A stretch of 64,000 nt of DNA from Acidaminobacter hydrogenoformans DSM 2784 (GCF_900103005.1 NZ_FMWL01000003.1:124001-188000), one strand, 5' to 3'; positions 52,673 through 62,903 are shown, counted from the first letter of the stretch. Translations and numbers: made by a program. The notes: a model not told the origin generated them from the sequence alone.

Positions 52673-53230
52673 TCATCCAATCCAGGACACTTTGCCCGGC
52701 TCCCTTGGGGCAGCCTTGGGCTCCTGGCCCAAAGTGTATCCCAAAGCGACGGCGTACAGGGGCATGTGTCCTTCCGGCAGCTGCAGGGCTGCCTTCAGCG
52801 CCTCCCCTTGCCCGGACTCAAAAGCAGGCCGGAAAGAAGCGATATAGCAGGACCCAAGACCCAGGGCAGTCGCCGCCAGGCTGGCATAAACAGCGGCGTT
52901 GGCGCAATCCGCAAGGGCGTGCTTCGCTTCAGGTGCCGAAATAAAGATCACCGCAGGGGCGTGGTAAAAATTGCTGAAGCCGGGTTTTTCCGCGTTGGCT
53001 TTCAGGGCGTCATCTCCGGAAGCTAATGCAATCTCGCGATTGACATCACTGATTTGCTGCAGGAGCAACGCATCCGTCACGACACTGAAATGCCACGGCT
53101 GTCTGCCACGGCTGGACGGCGCGTACGCAACGGTTTCCATGATGCGCTCAAGGACGCTTTGCGGCACCGGATCCGGCTTAAAGCTTCTAACAGAGCGTCG
53201 GTTCATCAGAATCTGAAAGGCGTAATTCAT
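52673..53230 (-). CDS. Nitroreductase family protein
   Basis: A 185-residue FMN-dependent oxidoreductase. The N-terminal RRSVRSFKPDPVP holds the FMN phosphate Arg pair, APSSRGRQPWHF is the second family block, and ALGLGSCYI the third. The physiological substrate is unknown. Start ATG 53230 follows AAGGAGGAATTGT. The gap 53231-53357 has nothing notable. Confidence 0.88.
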   Translation of the reverse strand: MNYAFQILMNRRSVRSFKPDPVPQSVLERIMETVAYAPSSRGRQPWHFSVVTDALLLQQISDVNREIALASGDDALKANAEKPGFSNFYHAPAVIFISAPEAKHALADCANAAVYASLAATALGLGSCYIASFRPAFESGQGEALKAALQLPEGHMPLYAVALGYTLGQEPKAAPREPGKVSWIG

Positions 53231-53357
53231 ACAATTCCTCCTTATTTCCCTTCAAAACAACAACAAGGTACGTCACTATTCGCTCTTTATTAATACCCGG
53301 AGGATAGCGTCCTCAACCACACCGCAAAATCGCAGTGCTGAAAATTCCGTTACCGGT

Positions 53358-54275
53358 CTATTCAATCTCATCCAAATTGTACGGCGTTTCCTGATAGACG
53401 AAGTAATTCAGCCAATTCGAGAAGAACAGGTGTGCATGGCTCCTCCAGCGTACCACCGGGGGCTTGGAAGGATCATCCCCCGGAAAATAATGTGCGGGCG
53501 GCTTGATGTCCATCCCCTTGTCCGCGTCCCTGAAATATTCCAGCGCCAAGGTCTCAGGGTCGTATTCCAAATGCCCCGTAGCGTAGATCTCTCTCCCGTT
53601 TTTGGAGACAATCAGGCCAATGCCGGATTCCTCAGATACAGCCACAATTTCAAGGTCTTCAACGCGTTTTACATCCGCTTCGCTCACGGTGGTGTGCCTG
53701 GACTGAGGGATATAAAACACGTCGTCAAAGCCCCGCATCAGCTTGCAGTTCTGTACCACTGCCTTATGCTCAAAGACACCAAAACATTTTTCAGGAAGCG
53801 GAAGCTTTGGAATGCCATAATGCTGGTACAGCGCAGCCTGAGCCCCCCAGCAAATGTGGAGTGTGGCAAAGCCGTGATGGCGGCTCCAGTCCAGAATTTT
53901 CGCAAGCTCAGGCCAATAGTTCACCTCTTCGAAAGCGAGGTTTTCAACCGGGGCGCCTGTGATAATCAAGCCGTCAAACTTTTGATGCTCAATCTCGGAA
54001 AACGACACATAGAATCTATCCAGATACTCTGAGGAAGTGTTGCGGTATTCGTGGGTGTCCAGGCGAACCAGGACGACTTCAGTCTGGATTGGCGAATTGC
54101 CCAAAACTCTGAGAAGCTGAGTTTCCGTAGTCTCCCGGGTCGGCATCAGGTTCAGGATCGCGATTCTCAGGGGGCGAATGTCCTGGTGGGTCGCACGGAA
54201 CTCTGTCATGGTGAATATATTTTCGGCCGCAAGCGTACTCGCAGCAGGTAAATCATTTGGAATGATGACTGGCAT
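53358..54275 (-). CDS. metA: Homoserine O-acetyltransferase (MetA family)
   Basis: Activates homoserine for methionine synthesis. The 305-residue protein is of the MetA (HTS) family, with the nucleophile C142 in [10 protein letters not shown]. The residue at position 111 (in [10 protein letters not shown]) is Glu; in characterised MetA proteins Glu111 goes with acetyl-CoA use and Gly111 with succinyl-CoA, so I call it an acetyltransferase. The metY neighbour, which uses O-acetylhomoserine, agrees. It follows metY by 33 bases in the S-box operon. Confidence 0.92.
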   Translation of the reverse strand: MPVIIPNDLPAASTLAAENIFTMTEFRATHQDIRPLRIAILNLMPTRETTETQLLRVLGNSPIQTEVVLVRLDTHEYRNTSSEYLDRFYVSFSEIEHQKFDGLIITGAPVENLAFEEVNYWPELAKILDWSRHHGFATLHICWGAQAALYQHYGIPKLPLPEKCFGVFEHKAVVQNCKLMRGFDDVFYIPQSRHTTVSEADVKRVEDLEIVAVSEESGIGLIVSKNGREIYATGHLEYDPETLALEYFRDADKGMDIKPPAHYFPGDDPSKPPVVRWRSHAHLFFSNWLNYFVYQETPYNLDEIE

Positions 54276-54308
54276 ATGATCGACTCCTTAAATTCTTTAC
54301 GGCAGTTT

Positions 54309-55796
<1,488 letters not shown>

Positions 55797-55819
55797 GTCT
55801 CGCTATTTGGTTGAAATGA

Positions 55820-55849
55820 ATCTTAGCACATCAGGTCGCTCAGCGTCAA
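55820..55849 (-). promoter_or_regulatory. Promoter of the metY-metA operon
   Basis: On the minus strand -35 TTGACG (55844-55849), 18-base spacer, -10 TAAGAT (55820-55825), just upstream of the S-box. Confidence 0.75.
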
Positions 55850-55960
55850 CCGCTTTTCTATAATTTTCAGTTAATTTGAATTTTGTTTATTTTGTTTTCG
55901 AAAATATCCCGAAAATATTTCGAAATTCCCTCGAACTTCTCTCGATATGCCTTGGCGCCG

Positions 55961-56593
55961 TTATAACTCCGCCGCCTTTTCGTAGATCCCAAACTTCTCT
56001 TCTGCACTCAGCATACGGTCGACCACCGCCGTGATGATGAAAATGCCCACCAGGCTGGCGACCAAGCGCGTCAAAGCGAATTTAGCGCCAAGAGAGGTGA
56101 CTTCAAAGAGCACCATTGGGATCTTGGTTGTCGACCAGGCACCCAAAAAGATCATTACATTCTTAAAGCTGGCCCCCTTTTTCATCAGGACCGCCGCAAC
56201 CGGGAACGCGCCATACAATGGCCCTGCCGCCGCGGAACCAATCAGGATCCCAAGGAACACACCCCTGATGCCCGAGCCGGGCCCCATGTGGCGAATCAGC
56301 ATTTCCCTTGGCACCCAGACATCCAAAAGGCCTAAAAGGAGGAATATTGGCGGAATAATGGTCAGCATCTCAATAAGACTCTTTCCGGTAATGACCGCCG
56401 CGACTTCACCCTGAGCCGGATTGATGAGGTTCAGTGTTATGAGCAGCGCTGCAGTCACAAGAAAGAATCTGTATCTTTTAAGCAAGGGCTCCTGCTTTTT
56501 CGAACCAGGACCCTGCTTCATTTTTTGTTCCATGCCCTGCGCCCCCTGCTGATCAGGCGTCTGGTTCTGCTTGTTTTTCATTTGATCTTCCAT
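55961..56593 (-). CDS. Predicted permease, second half-size subunit
   Basis: A 210-residue membrane protein of the PF03773-type permease group. A hydrophilic Gln/Lys-rich N-terminal stretch (about 1-40) precedes five membrane helices; GSAAAGPLYGAFPVAAVLMKKG is split near 120-141 and contains the Gly/Pro motif of the family. It begins at the base after the other half-permease stops, so the two probably form one transporter. The substrate is unknown. Confidence 0.78.
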   Translation of the reverse strand: MEDQMKNKQNQTPDQQGAQGMEQKMKQGPGSKKQEPLLKRYRFFLVTAALLITLNLINPAQGEVAAVITGKSLIEMLTIIPPIFLLLGLLDVWVPREMLIRHMGPGSGIRGVFLGILIGSAAAGPLYGAFPVAAVLMKKGASFKNVMIFLGAWSTTKIPMVLFEVTSLGAKFALTRLVASLVGIFIITAVVDRMLSAEEKFGIYEKAAEL

Positions 56594-57079
56594 CTAAAAT
56601 TCACCCATGACCTTTCCTATGACGACCGCCACCAGAAATGAAAAGACAAAGGCAGACATGTTCCGGATTAAAGCCGCTTTTTTGCTGAAATATTTGCTTT
56701 CAATCGAGAACGTCATGACCCCTACCATCATCAGCGATGAAATGAAAGCCGCGATCTGCATGTAGCCGGCACCGCGCTCCAGGAGCATTGCTGCTGTTGG
56801 GAACGCAATAAAGCCCGGAATCAGCGTGATGCCGCCCACCAGCGCTGCGGCCATGACGCCCAGCCATCCGGAATCTCCACCTATAAGCCGGCTGATGACG
56901 TCAGGATTCAGAATTGCCAGCATAACGCCCACCAAAGTTATAACCCCCAGGATCTGGGGCAAAATGTTGTCAAAGGATTTCATGGCTTTTTTGAGCGCCA
57001 TTTTGGTTTTCTTTTTGTCTTTCTGCCAGGACAGCGCCAAAAGGCCTATCGAGGTCAAATATAGCAACCAGGTTTGCAT
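56594..57079 (-). CDS. Predicted permease, first half-size subunit
   Basis: A 161-residue membrane protein with four to five helices. The segment GGITLIPGFIAFPTAAMLLERG mirrors the corresponding block of the downstream half (about 92-113), as expected for two halves of a PF03773-like permease. It lies 4 bases after the flavoredoxin gene stop and abuts its partner, making a three-gene operon. Confidence 0.78.
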   Translation of the reverse strand: MQTWLLYLTSIGLLALSWQKDKKKTKMALKKAMKSFDNILPQILGVITLVGVMLAILNPDVISRLIGGDSGWLGVMAAALVGGITLIPGFIAFPTAAMLLERGAGYMQIAAFISSLMMVGVMTFSIESKYFSKKAALIRNMSAFVFSFLVAVVIGKVMGEF

Positions 57080-57083
57080 GGGA

Positions 57084-57722
57084 TTACCTGCCTTTCTTAT
57101 TTTTGGGCTTTCCGCCGGAGGATTTCAGAAGATGGCTGACCTTTGCCTTTGCCGCTTTCCTTCTGGCGACAGAGAACCCAAAGGTGCCTATGGACTTTCC
57201 GCCCAGACCGTAATAAGTCCCGTGGAGATAAGTGATGGGACTACCCTTCTCCATGTGGATCTTGCCGTCTTTGTCCATCAGGCTGGAGTCCACCTTGTTG
57301 CTCAGCACTTCGACCAGAAAGAGGTCATGGGTCCCCAGCGGCGTCACGCTGCGCACCACGCACTCCAGCGCTATGGGACAAGCCTTGATCGACGGTACGC
57401 TGACCGCTGTACCCGGCTCAAGCTCAAAGCCGCAGTGGGCAATTTTGTCGACCTGAGACGCGCTGCGACACCCGCAGAAGTCCACGTCCTGCACCATGTC
57501 CCGGGTTGGCAGGTTGACCACGCACTCCGGGTGCAGCGTCAGGTTCTCGTGGGAAACCCGTTCCTTTCGCACCGCTATGGACAGCATGGGCGGTTTGGTG
57601 CACGCCACGCCAATCCAGCCCACGGTAAACACATTAGGAACCCCGTCTTTGCCGATGGTCGTCACAAGCGCCACCGGTACCGGTCCAAAGAGGATGCTCC
57701 CCTTTAAAACTTCTTTTTGCAT
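57084..57722 (-). CDS. Flavin reductase/flavoredoxin family protein
   Basis: A 212-residue FMN-binding protein with the flavoredoxin split-barrel blocks PVALVTTIGKDGVPNVFTVGW (split across 14-34), KPPMLSIAVRKERVS and FVVNLP-like VVNLPTRD. The C-terminus is Lys-rich. These proteins carry electrons or reduce flavins. The GCCGATGGTC seen at 57647-57660 encodes the conserved TTIGKDG and may be chance. Confidence 0.86.
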   Translation of the reverse strand: MQKEVLKGSILFGPVPVALVTTIGKDGVPNVFTVGWIGVACTKPPMLSIAVRKERVSHENLTLHPECVVNLPTRDMVQDVDFCGCRSASQVDKIAHCGFELEPGTAVSVPSIKACPIALECVVRSVTPLGTHDLFLVEVLSNKVDSSLMDKDGKIHMEKGSPITYLHGTYYGLGGKSIGTFGFSVARRKAAKAKVSHLLKSSGGKPKNKKGR

Positions 57723-57749
57723 AACGTGCCTCCCGAAATCTATACTTTC

Positions 57750-57764
57750 GTAACATTACGTTAC
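57750..57764. promoter_or_regulatory. Palindromic candidate operator
   Basis: GTAAC-ATTAC-GTTAC, a 15-base inverted repeat, lies about 30-45 bases upstream of the flavoredoxin start and close to a TATAGA -10-like box. It may bind a repressor. No regulator gene is adjacent. Confidence 0.5.
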
Positions 57765-57919
57765 ATTTTGCCGCGTCACAATAATATACCATTTTTTTCA
57801 CTGCAGTTGTTAGCCTATTTCAAAAATTGCCTCATTTTTGCGCCTGGGATTGTCGCCTGGCAACGGTTGAATCCATTTACAAAGGTGTATAATGGAAATA
57901 GCAAATTGGAATAGGAGGC

Positions 57920-59398
57920 ATGGTGGTTTTGATGAATGAAAAGGTGTTTTTGGAAGCGACCATCGGCAATCTTCATGAGGCTATGAAGCGGGGAGAGCTG
58001 ACTTGTGCGGACCTGGTCCAAAGGTACCTCGCGCGGATTGAGCGCTATGACCAGCAACTGAATGCGGTCATTCGGGTGAACCCATATGCGCTTGAACAGG
58101 CCCGGGCACTGGACGAAGCGTTTGGTCGCTCCGGTTTGACAGGGCCTCTCCATGGGATTCCCGTGTTGCTTAAGGATAATGTGGACACGAGCTTCATGCC
58201 AACCACAGCAGGGTCGTCAGCACTGGCACAGGTAACCCCTGACGAAGACGGATGGATCGTGAAGCGGCTGCAGGCGGCAGGTGCTGTGATCCTCGCCAAG
58301 ATGAACCTTCATGAATTTGCGGTGTGGGGGGAGACGGTGAGCTCGGTGCTGGGACAGACCCTGAACCCTTACGACTTGACGCGGACGCCCGGGGGCTCCA
58401 GCGGCGGCACGGGCGCAGGGATTGCAGCGGACTTCGGCGTCATTGGGATAGGGACAGATACAGTAAATTCGGTGCGTTCTCCGGCCAGCGCATGCTGCCT
58501 GGTGGGGCTCAGGCCGACCCTGGGCCTGATCAGCCGCAGCGGTATCGTGCCCTATTCGCTGACTCAGGACACCGCAGGGCCTATAACCCGGACGGTTGAG
58601 GACGCTGTGAAAACCCTGGATGCCTTGGTGGGCTACGATCCGCTGGATCCCCTGACGGCCTGGTCAGTTGGGCATTTGCCGGAGACCTATACCGCATTTC
58701 TAAAGCCAGACGGGCTGACGGGTAAGAACATAGGGGTTTTGAGAAGCTTCTTTGGCAAGGATGCGGTGCACGAACCGGTGAATCGTGTCATGGCTCAGGC
58801 GCTGAAGGCCCTCGAAGCCGGCGGGGCGCAGCTTGTAGACCTCACTGATGGTCTTGCCGCGCAGCTGGACTCCGGGCGTCTGATCTCAGAGGTCAGTGTT
58901 CACCTTTATGATTTGAAGCGGGATCTGGGGGGCTACCTTGAAAGCCTTGGCGACAAGGTACCGTACCACTGCCTTGAGGCACTGCTGGCCAGCGGACTGT
59001 ATCACCCTGGCATTGAGGAAAATTTGAAGACGGCCGCCAGCCTTGATACGGACAGCGAGGCCTATCAACAGCGGCTGTTGCTTCAAAAGCAGCTGCGGGA
59101 GGATCTGATGGTCCTCATGGCTGAGCGGGGACTGGACCTGTTGGTCTTTCCTCACCAGAAACGACTTGTTGTGCCTGTGGGCGGTTCCCAGGTGGACCGC
59201 AACGGCGTACTTGGTGCTGTGACGGGCTTCCCTTCCATTGTGGTGCCCGCGGGCTTTTCAGAGCCCACTGAGACGGCGCCCATTGGCGTTCCGGTTGGCA
59301 TGGAGCTCCTGGGGCGGCCATGGTGCGAAAGCGTCTTGATTGAGGCCTCGTACGCCTTTGAACAGGAGACAAGGATCAGAAAACCCCCGGTACTATAA
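57920..59398 (+). CDS. Amidase (amidase signature family)
   Basis: A 492-residue amidase. The Ser-cisSer-Lys triad is K85 (LLKDNVD), S160/161 in TPGGSSGGTG and S184 in TVNSVRSPAS. The usual GTDTGGSIR reads GTDTVNSVR, an unusual change of the two Gly before the nucleophile. Several starts compete: ATG 57920 is one base from AGGAGG, while GTG 57923 or ATG 57932 have looser spacing. The gene has noticeably higher GC than its neighbours. Substrate unknown; gatA is unlikely with no gatB/gatC. Confidence 0.85.
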   Translation: MVVLMNEKVFLEATIGNLHEAMKRGELTCADLVQRYLARIERYDQQLNAVIRVNPYALEQARALDEAFGRSGLTGPLHGIPVLLKDNVDTSFMPTTAGSSALAQVTPDEDGWIVKRLQAAGAVILAKMNLHEFAVWGETVSSVLGQTLNPYDLTRTPGGSSGGTGAGIAADFGVIGIGTDTVNSVRSPASACCLVGLRPTLGLISRSGIVPYSLTQDTAGPITRTVEDAVKTLDALVGYDPLDPLTAWSVGHLPETYTAFLKPDGLTGKNIGVLRSFFGKDAVHEPVNRVMAQALKALEAGGAQLVDLTDGLAAQLDSGRLISEVSVHLYDLKRDLGGYLESLGDKVPYHCLEALLASGLYHPGIEENLKTAASLDTDSEAYQQRLLLQKQLREDLMVLMAERGLDLLVFPHQKRLVVPVGGSQVDRNGVLGAVTGFPSIVVPAGFSEPTETAPIGVPVGMELLGRPWCESVLIEASYAFEQETRIRKPPVL

Positions 59399-59412
59399 AC
59401 CATTGTTTGGTT

Positions 59413-59485
59413 GGGGACAGGGGCGCATGGTTGGGGACAGGCACGCGTGGCGCGTGCCTGTCCCCAACCGCGCGCCCCTGTCCCC
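59413..59485. repeat. Long palindrome built on GGTTGGGGACAG
   Basis: GGGGACAGGGGCGC then GGTTGGGGACAGGCACGCG, a 3-base loop, and the complementary arms, giving about 33 paired bases with one 2-base interruption. GGGGACAG occurs four times. It lies just after the amidase stop, between convergent genes. Confidence 0.88.
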
Positions 59486-59507
59486 CACTGAATGAATGTT
59501 GGAAATG

Positions 59508-59585
59508 AAAAGACCATTGGTAAAAAACGCCCTTTGGCTTCACTGGAAATTGAAGCTCAGGGAGAATTTTGCCGATGGTCTTTTT
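59508..59585. repeat. Two-armed copy of the GACCATCGGCAAAA element, terminator-like
   Basis: AAAAGACCATTGGTAAAA and TTTTGCCGATGGTCTTTTTT flank an inner GGCTTCA/TGAAGCT hairpin with CCC/GGG. It has U tracts on both strands and can end the amidase (+) and acyltransferase-like (-) transcripts. Confidence 0.85.
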
Positions 59586-59607
59586 TCATCATGAAGTTTA
59601 AGCTGCT

Positions 59608-60456
59608 TCAGTCCACATCTTCCACAATAGCATCCAGCGAGGTTTCGAGCAGCGTCAGATCTTCGAGGTACTTTTTAGCAAGCTTCAACGTGTTGGCAAA
59701 ATAAAGGCCGTCGCACAAACGCTCATCCAGGACGTAGCCAATATCACAGACCGCTTTCTCGACCACTGAGCCGTTCTCTGCCACTGGCATTTTCTTAACT
59801 TTGCCTAAAGCGACGAAAACGCCCGTGGTACCAAAATCATAGAGATGATGATAGATGTAGTCGAGCTTGATCGACTTTAGATAGGTGAAGAACAGACTCG
59901 TGTGAAAGGGGCTGGCCTTTATGATCCCTGCAGGCATATGGTTGTGGCGGTCGAGCCATTTTACGGTTCTAACCGCGGCTTTTACAAAAGGCCCAGGCAG
60001 TGACATAAACTTGGCCGCCAGCTGGTCTGTCTCATTTTGCGTATTTTCTCCAATATTTTCATGGATCACCGCATCCACAGTTTGAGCGACTTCAAAGATG
60101 GATTCTTTGCCGGTGAACATAAATTTAATGGTGGTCTCTTCCCCGTCATCATGAAGCGAGCGCTTGATGGCCATGGAAATGGCTATATGATTCCTGGCAT
60201 AGTAGCGGCCGTTCATGACGAACCGGTTGATCTGGGGGCGCTGTGCCAGCACTCTGACAAATACCGCAATAAAAACGTGCATGTAATTCATCTTAATGCC
60301 GCTTTCGCGCTTGGCATGTATGTAGGCATCAATATGATCCACAATCACAGTTTGATGATGATGAATCAAGGCGTCACTTCTGCGCTCCATGATGTAAGGC
60401 ATAATTTTTACGAAAGGGCTGAGATTTTTGATGTGGCGGCCATCGGAACGCGGCAT
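59608..60456 (-). CDS. CAT/2-oxoacid dehydrogenase acyltransferase-fold protein
   Basis: A 282-residue protein resembling the catalytic domain of E2 acyltransferases (residues about 50-265), with no lipoyl or peripheral-subunit domain. The usual active-site DHRxxDG reads DERLCDG, so the general-base His is replaced by Glu. Acyltransferase activity is therefore doubtful. No 2-oxoacid dehydrogenase genes are nearby. Start ATG 60456 follows CAAGGAGGAATCGCC. Confidence 0.75.
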   Translation of the reverse strand: MPRSDGRHIKNLSPFVKIMPYIMERRSDALIHHHQTVIVDHIDAYIHAKRESGIKMNYMHVFIAVFVRVLAQRPQINRFVMNGRYYARNHIAISMAIKRSLHDDGEETTIKFMFTGKESIFEVAQTVDAVIHENIGENTQNETDQLAAKFMSLPGPFVKAAVRTVKWLDRHNHMPAGIIKASPFHTSLFFTYLKSIKLDYIYHHLYDFGTTGVFVALGKVKKMPVAENGSVVEKAVCDIGYVLDERLCDGLYFANTLKLAKKYLEDLTLLETSLDAIVEDVD

Positions 60457-60622
60457 GGCGATTCCTCCTTGAAAGCATGATCAGCATAGAGTCCAAAAGC
60501 AGCTGTCGTCAATAATGTTTAGAATGGTTTTATTCGACAGTTGTGGCGATAATTCCTTTAGGAAGCGCAAATAAATAGTATCATACCATTGAATAGAAAT
60601 AGTCGAACATTGACTTGATCAA

Positions 60623-60668
60623 AATGGGCGTTTGGTTGGGGACTGTCCCCAACCAAACGCCCATTTTT
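60623..60668. repeat. Second GGTTGGGGACAG palindrome, perfect 23-base arms
   Basis: ATGGGCGTTTGGTTGGGGAC, one loop base, then the exact complement, ending in a T run. It is the only distinct element in the 300-base gap besides the promoter of the DUF2975 gene (TTGTTA 60713-60718, 16-base spacer, TACAAT 60735-60740). Confidence 0.9.
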
Positions 60669-60771
60669 CATTGTTTATTATTAAATATTTTACTTTTTTC
60701 AATATTTATATATTGTTATTCGATAAATCTCTGCTACAATAAAACTATAAAACCCCAGTGAGGTGACTTTC

Positions 60772-61224
60772 ATGAAACGTTATTCAACCCTATATCTCAG
60801 GATCGCCGTCATCCTGATTGGCCTGCCTGTCCTTGCCATCTGCGTGTTCTGGCTGCCAAATGCAGTGGACTATCTGCACGTGCCGGTGACCCTTGGTGTC
60901 TACGCGTCCGCAGCTCTATTCTTTACCATTCTGTATAAAGCCATGAAGCTGCTGAGCTACATTGAAAAGAACAAAGCCTTCTCAGAACTATCCGTAAACG
61001 TCCTGAAACACATCAAGCTCTGCGCTTTTGCTATCAGCGTCATCTATGTGGCGCTGATCCCTTTGATTGTGCCCATAGCGGACGCGGACGACGCACCTGG
61101 GCTCATGGGGCTGCCGCTGATCTTTATCTTTGCCTCTTCCGTTGTCGGCGTTTTCGCGGCGGTGCTCCAGAGGCTGCTGCAGGACGCCATTGCCCTCAAA
61201 GAAGAAATTGACTTGACCGTGTGA
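60772..61224 (+). CDS. DUF2975 membrane protein
   Basis: A 150-residue protein with four membrane helices and the DUF2975 layout. Genes of this family are regularly followed by a small Xre-type regulator, as here (10 bases downstream), like the yoaS-yozG pair of Bacillus. The function is unknown. ATG 60772 follows GTGAGGTGACTTTC. Confidence 0.87.
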   Translation: MKRYSTLYLRIAVILIGLPVLAICVFWLPNAVDYLHVPVTLGVYASAALFFTILYKAMKLLSYIEKNKAFSELSVNVLKHIKLCAFAISVIYVALIPLIVPIADADDAPGLMGLPLIFIFASSVVGVFAAVLQRLLQDAIALKEEIDLTV

Positions 61225-61234
61225 GGTGGAGAAT

Positions 61235-61462
61235 ATGGCTATTATTGTTAATATTGACGTCATGCTGGCAAAGCGAAAGATGAGTGTGACCGAGCTGACG
61301 GAAAAAGTCGGCATCACCATGGCCAACCTTTCCATTCTGAAGAACGGCAAGGCAAAGGCCATCCGTTTTTCCACGCTGGAGGCCATCTGCAGGGCGCTGG
61401 ACTGCCAGCCCGGGGATATTCTTGAGTACAGTGCGGGGGCTGCCGATGGTGGGGAGACGTAA
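61235..61462 (+). CDS. Xre/YozG-type HTH regulator
   Basis: A 75-residue DNA-binding protein: one HTH_3-like domain with LAKRKMSVTELTEKVGITMAN (split near 11-31) and the LEAICRALDCQPGDILEY tail. It probably autoregulates the DUF2975 pair. ATG 61235 follows GAGGTGGAGAAT. The last codons and the stop lie in a copy of the dispersed inverted repeat (61435-61478), which appears to have supplied the C-terminus. Confidence 0.9.
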   Translation: MAIIVNIDVMLAKRKMSVTELTEKVGITMANLSILKNGKAKAIRFSTLEAICRALDCQPGDILEYSAGAADGGET

Positions 61463-61478
61463 CCATCGGCAAAAGCCC
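61435..61478. repeat. Two-armed GCCGATGGT element overlapping the Xre stop codon
   Basis: GGGGGCTGCCGATGGT and ACCATCGGCAAAAGCCC form an inverted repeat with an 11-base loop that includes the TAA stop. It carries the GGGCTTTTGCCGATGGT version also found at 4378-4395. Confidence 0.8.
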
Positions 61479-61507
61479 TGGATTTGGGCCAAGAGAGGAG
61501 GCGCGCC

Positions 61508-62854
61508 ATGAAAATCAAACTGATTCAACCCGCCATGCTGCCAAGGCCCATGGACACCCAGCTGAAGACGAGAATGGCGCCTTCCCTGGCCCTCCTGACC
61601 CTGGCGGCGCTGACACCCGCGACCCACGAGGTCATCATTGAAAACGAAAATGTCGAAGCCATCAATTTCAGCGACGCCGTGGACTTGGTGGCAATCACCG
61701 TCACCGTGGATGTCATGGACAGAGCTGTTGAAATTTCAAAGTTCTTCCGGGCCCAAGGCACAAAAGTCATCGCCGGCGGAATTCACATTACGGCAGATCC
61801 AGCGGGCGCCCTCGAGCACTTCGACGCCATCTGCGTGGGCATGGCGGAGCGGGTCTGGCCCCGGATGCTGAAGGACTCTGAAAACAATACGCTGCGCAGT
61901 ATCTACCGGGACATGGACCACATGACCGGCAGTGAAATCGCGCCGCCAAGCTATGGCAGCATTGATGCCGGCAAATACCTCTATACCAACATTATCAGCG
62001 CCAGCCGGGGCTGCCCATTCAAATGCGATTTCTGCTACAACAGCTGCGAAAATGCTCAGAAGGTCTTTATCACCAGGCCTGTCGAGGATGTCCTGGAAAG
62101 TATCCGCGCCCTGAGGACCAGGCATGTCATGTTCATTGACGACAACTTTATTGGCGACCCGGACTGGACGAAACGATTTCTCGAAGCCATTAAACCCCTG
62201 AAGCTCAAGTGGAGCGCGGCGGTCTCCTCCAATATTGTAGACATGGCGGCGCTGCTGGATTTAATGAAGGAAACGGGCTGCCAAAGTCTTTTCATTGGCT
62301 TCGAGAGTCTCAACAGCGCCTCTATCAACAGTGTCCACAAAACCCAGAACTGCGTCTCAAAATACGACCGTTTGGTGAGGGCCCTTCACGACCGTGGTAT
62401 CATGGTCAACGCCAGCTTTGTCTTTGGCCTGGATGAAGATGACCCTGCGGTTTTTGACAACACCTTGAAATGGATCGTGGACAACAAAATTGAAACCGTC
62501 ACGTCCCACATCCTGACGCCTTATCCCGGTACTAAGCTCTACGAAAGATTTTTGAACGAAGGCCGGATTACGGACTTCAATTTGTCCCGCTACAATACGG
62601 CCCATGTGGTCTTCAGGCCAAGGGGCATGACGGCGGAGGCGCTGTACGGCGGGTATCTCAGCCTTTACGAGGAGATCTACAGCTTCAGGAATATCTTTAA
62701 GCGGCTGCCGAGGCACAAAAGACAATGGATTGCCTATTTGGCGTTCAACTTGTTTTACAGGAAGTTTGGCAAACTGACGGAGCGCGTGTGCCTGGGTGTG
62801 TCTTTTAATACCATCGGCAAATTCTTCAGGCGGTTGGCTTATTTAGTCAGATGA
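61508..62854 (+). CDS. B12-binding-type radical SAM protein
   Basis: A 448-residue radical SAM enzyme with C169-x3-C173-x2-C176 (CPFKCDFC) and an N-terminal B12-binding-like domain (about 1-135) that has no DxHxxG base-on motif. The class includes methyltransferases and cyclases of lipid or cofactor pathways; the substrate is unknown. ATG 61508 follows AGAGGAGG. The C-terminus is basic and hydrophobic, which may bring it to the membrane. Confidence 0.87.
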   Translation: MKIKLIQPAMLPRPMDTQLKTRMAPSLALLTLAALTPATHEVIIENENVEAINFSDAVDLVAITVTVDVMDRAVEISKFFRAQGTKVIAGGIHITADPAGALEHFDAICVGMAERVWPRMLKDSENNTLRSIYRDMDHMTGSEIAPPSYGSIDAGKYLYTNIISASRGCPFKCDFCYNSCENAQKVFITRPVEDVLESIRALRTRHVMFIDDNFIGDPDWTKRFLEAIKPLKLKWSAAVSSNIVDMAALLDLMKETGCQSLFIGFESLNSASINSVHKTQNCVSKYDRLVRALHDRGIMVNASFVFGLDEDDPAVFDNTLKWIVDNKIETVTSHILTPYPGTKLYERFLNEGRITDFNLSRYNTAHVVFRPRGMTAEALYGGYLSLYEEIYSFRNIFKRLPRHKRQWIAYLAFNLFYRKFGKLTERVCLGVSFNTIGKFFRRLAYLVR

Positions 62855-62903
62855 GTCAGGCGGGTGCCCAAATGGGTGCCAGGGCTGCTTACAAATCTCT
62901 GGT

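Noticed and set aside
57647-57970. TTTGCCGATGGTC matches inside the flavoredoxin and amidase coding sequences
   Set aside because: They encode conserved or ordinary segments (TTIGKDG and ATIGN), so they may be coincidental and are not listed as separate repeat features.
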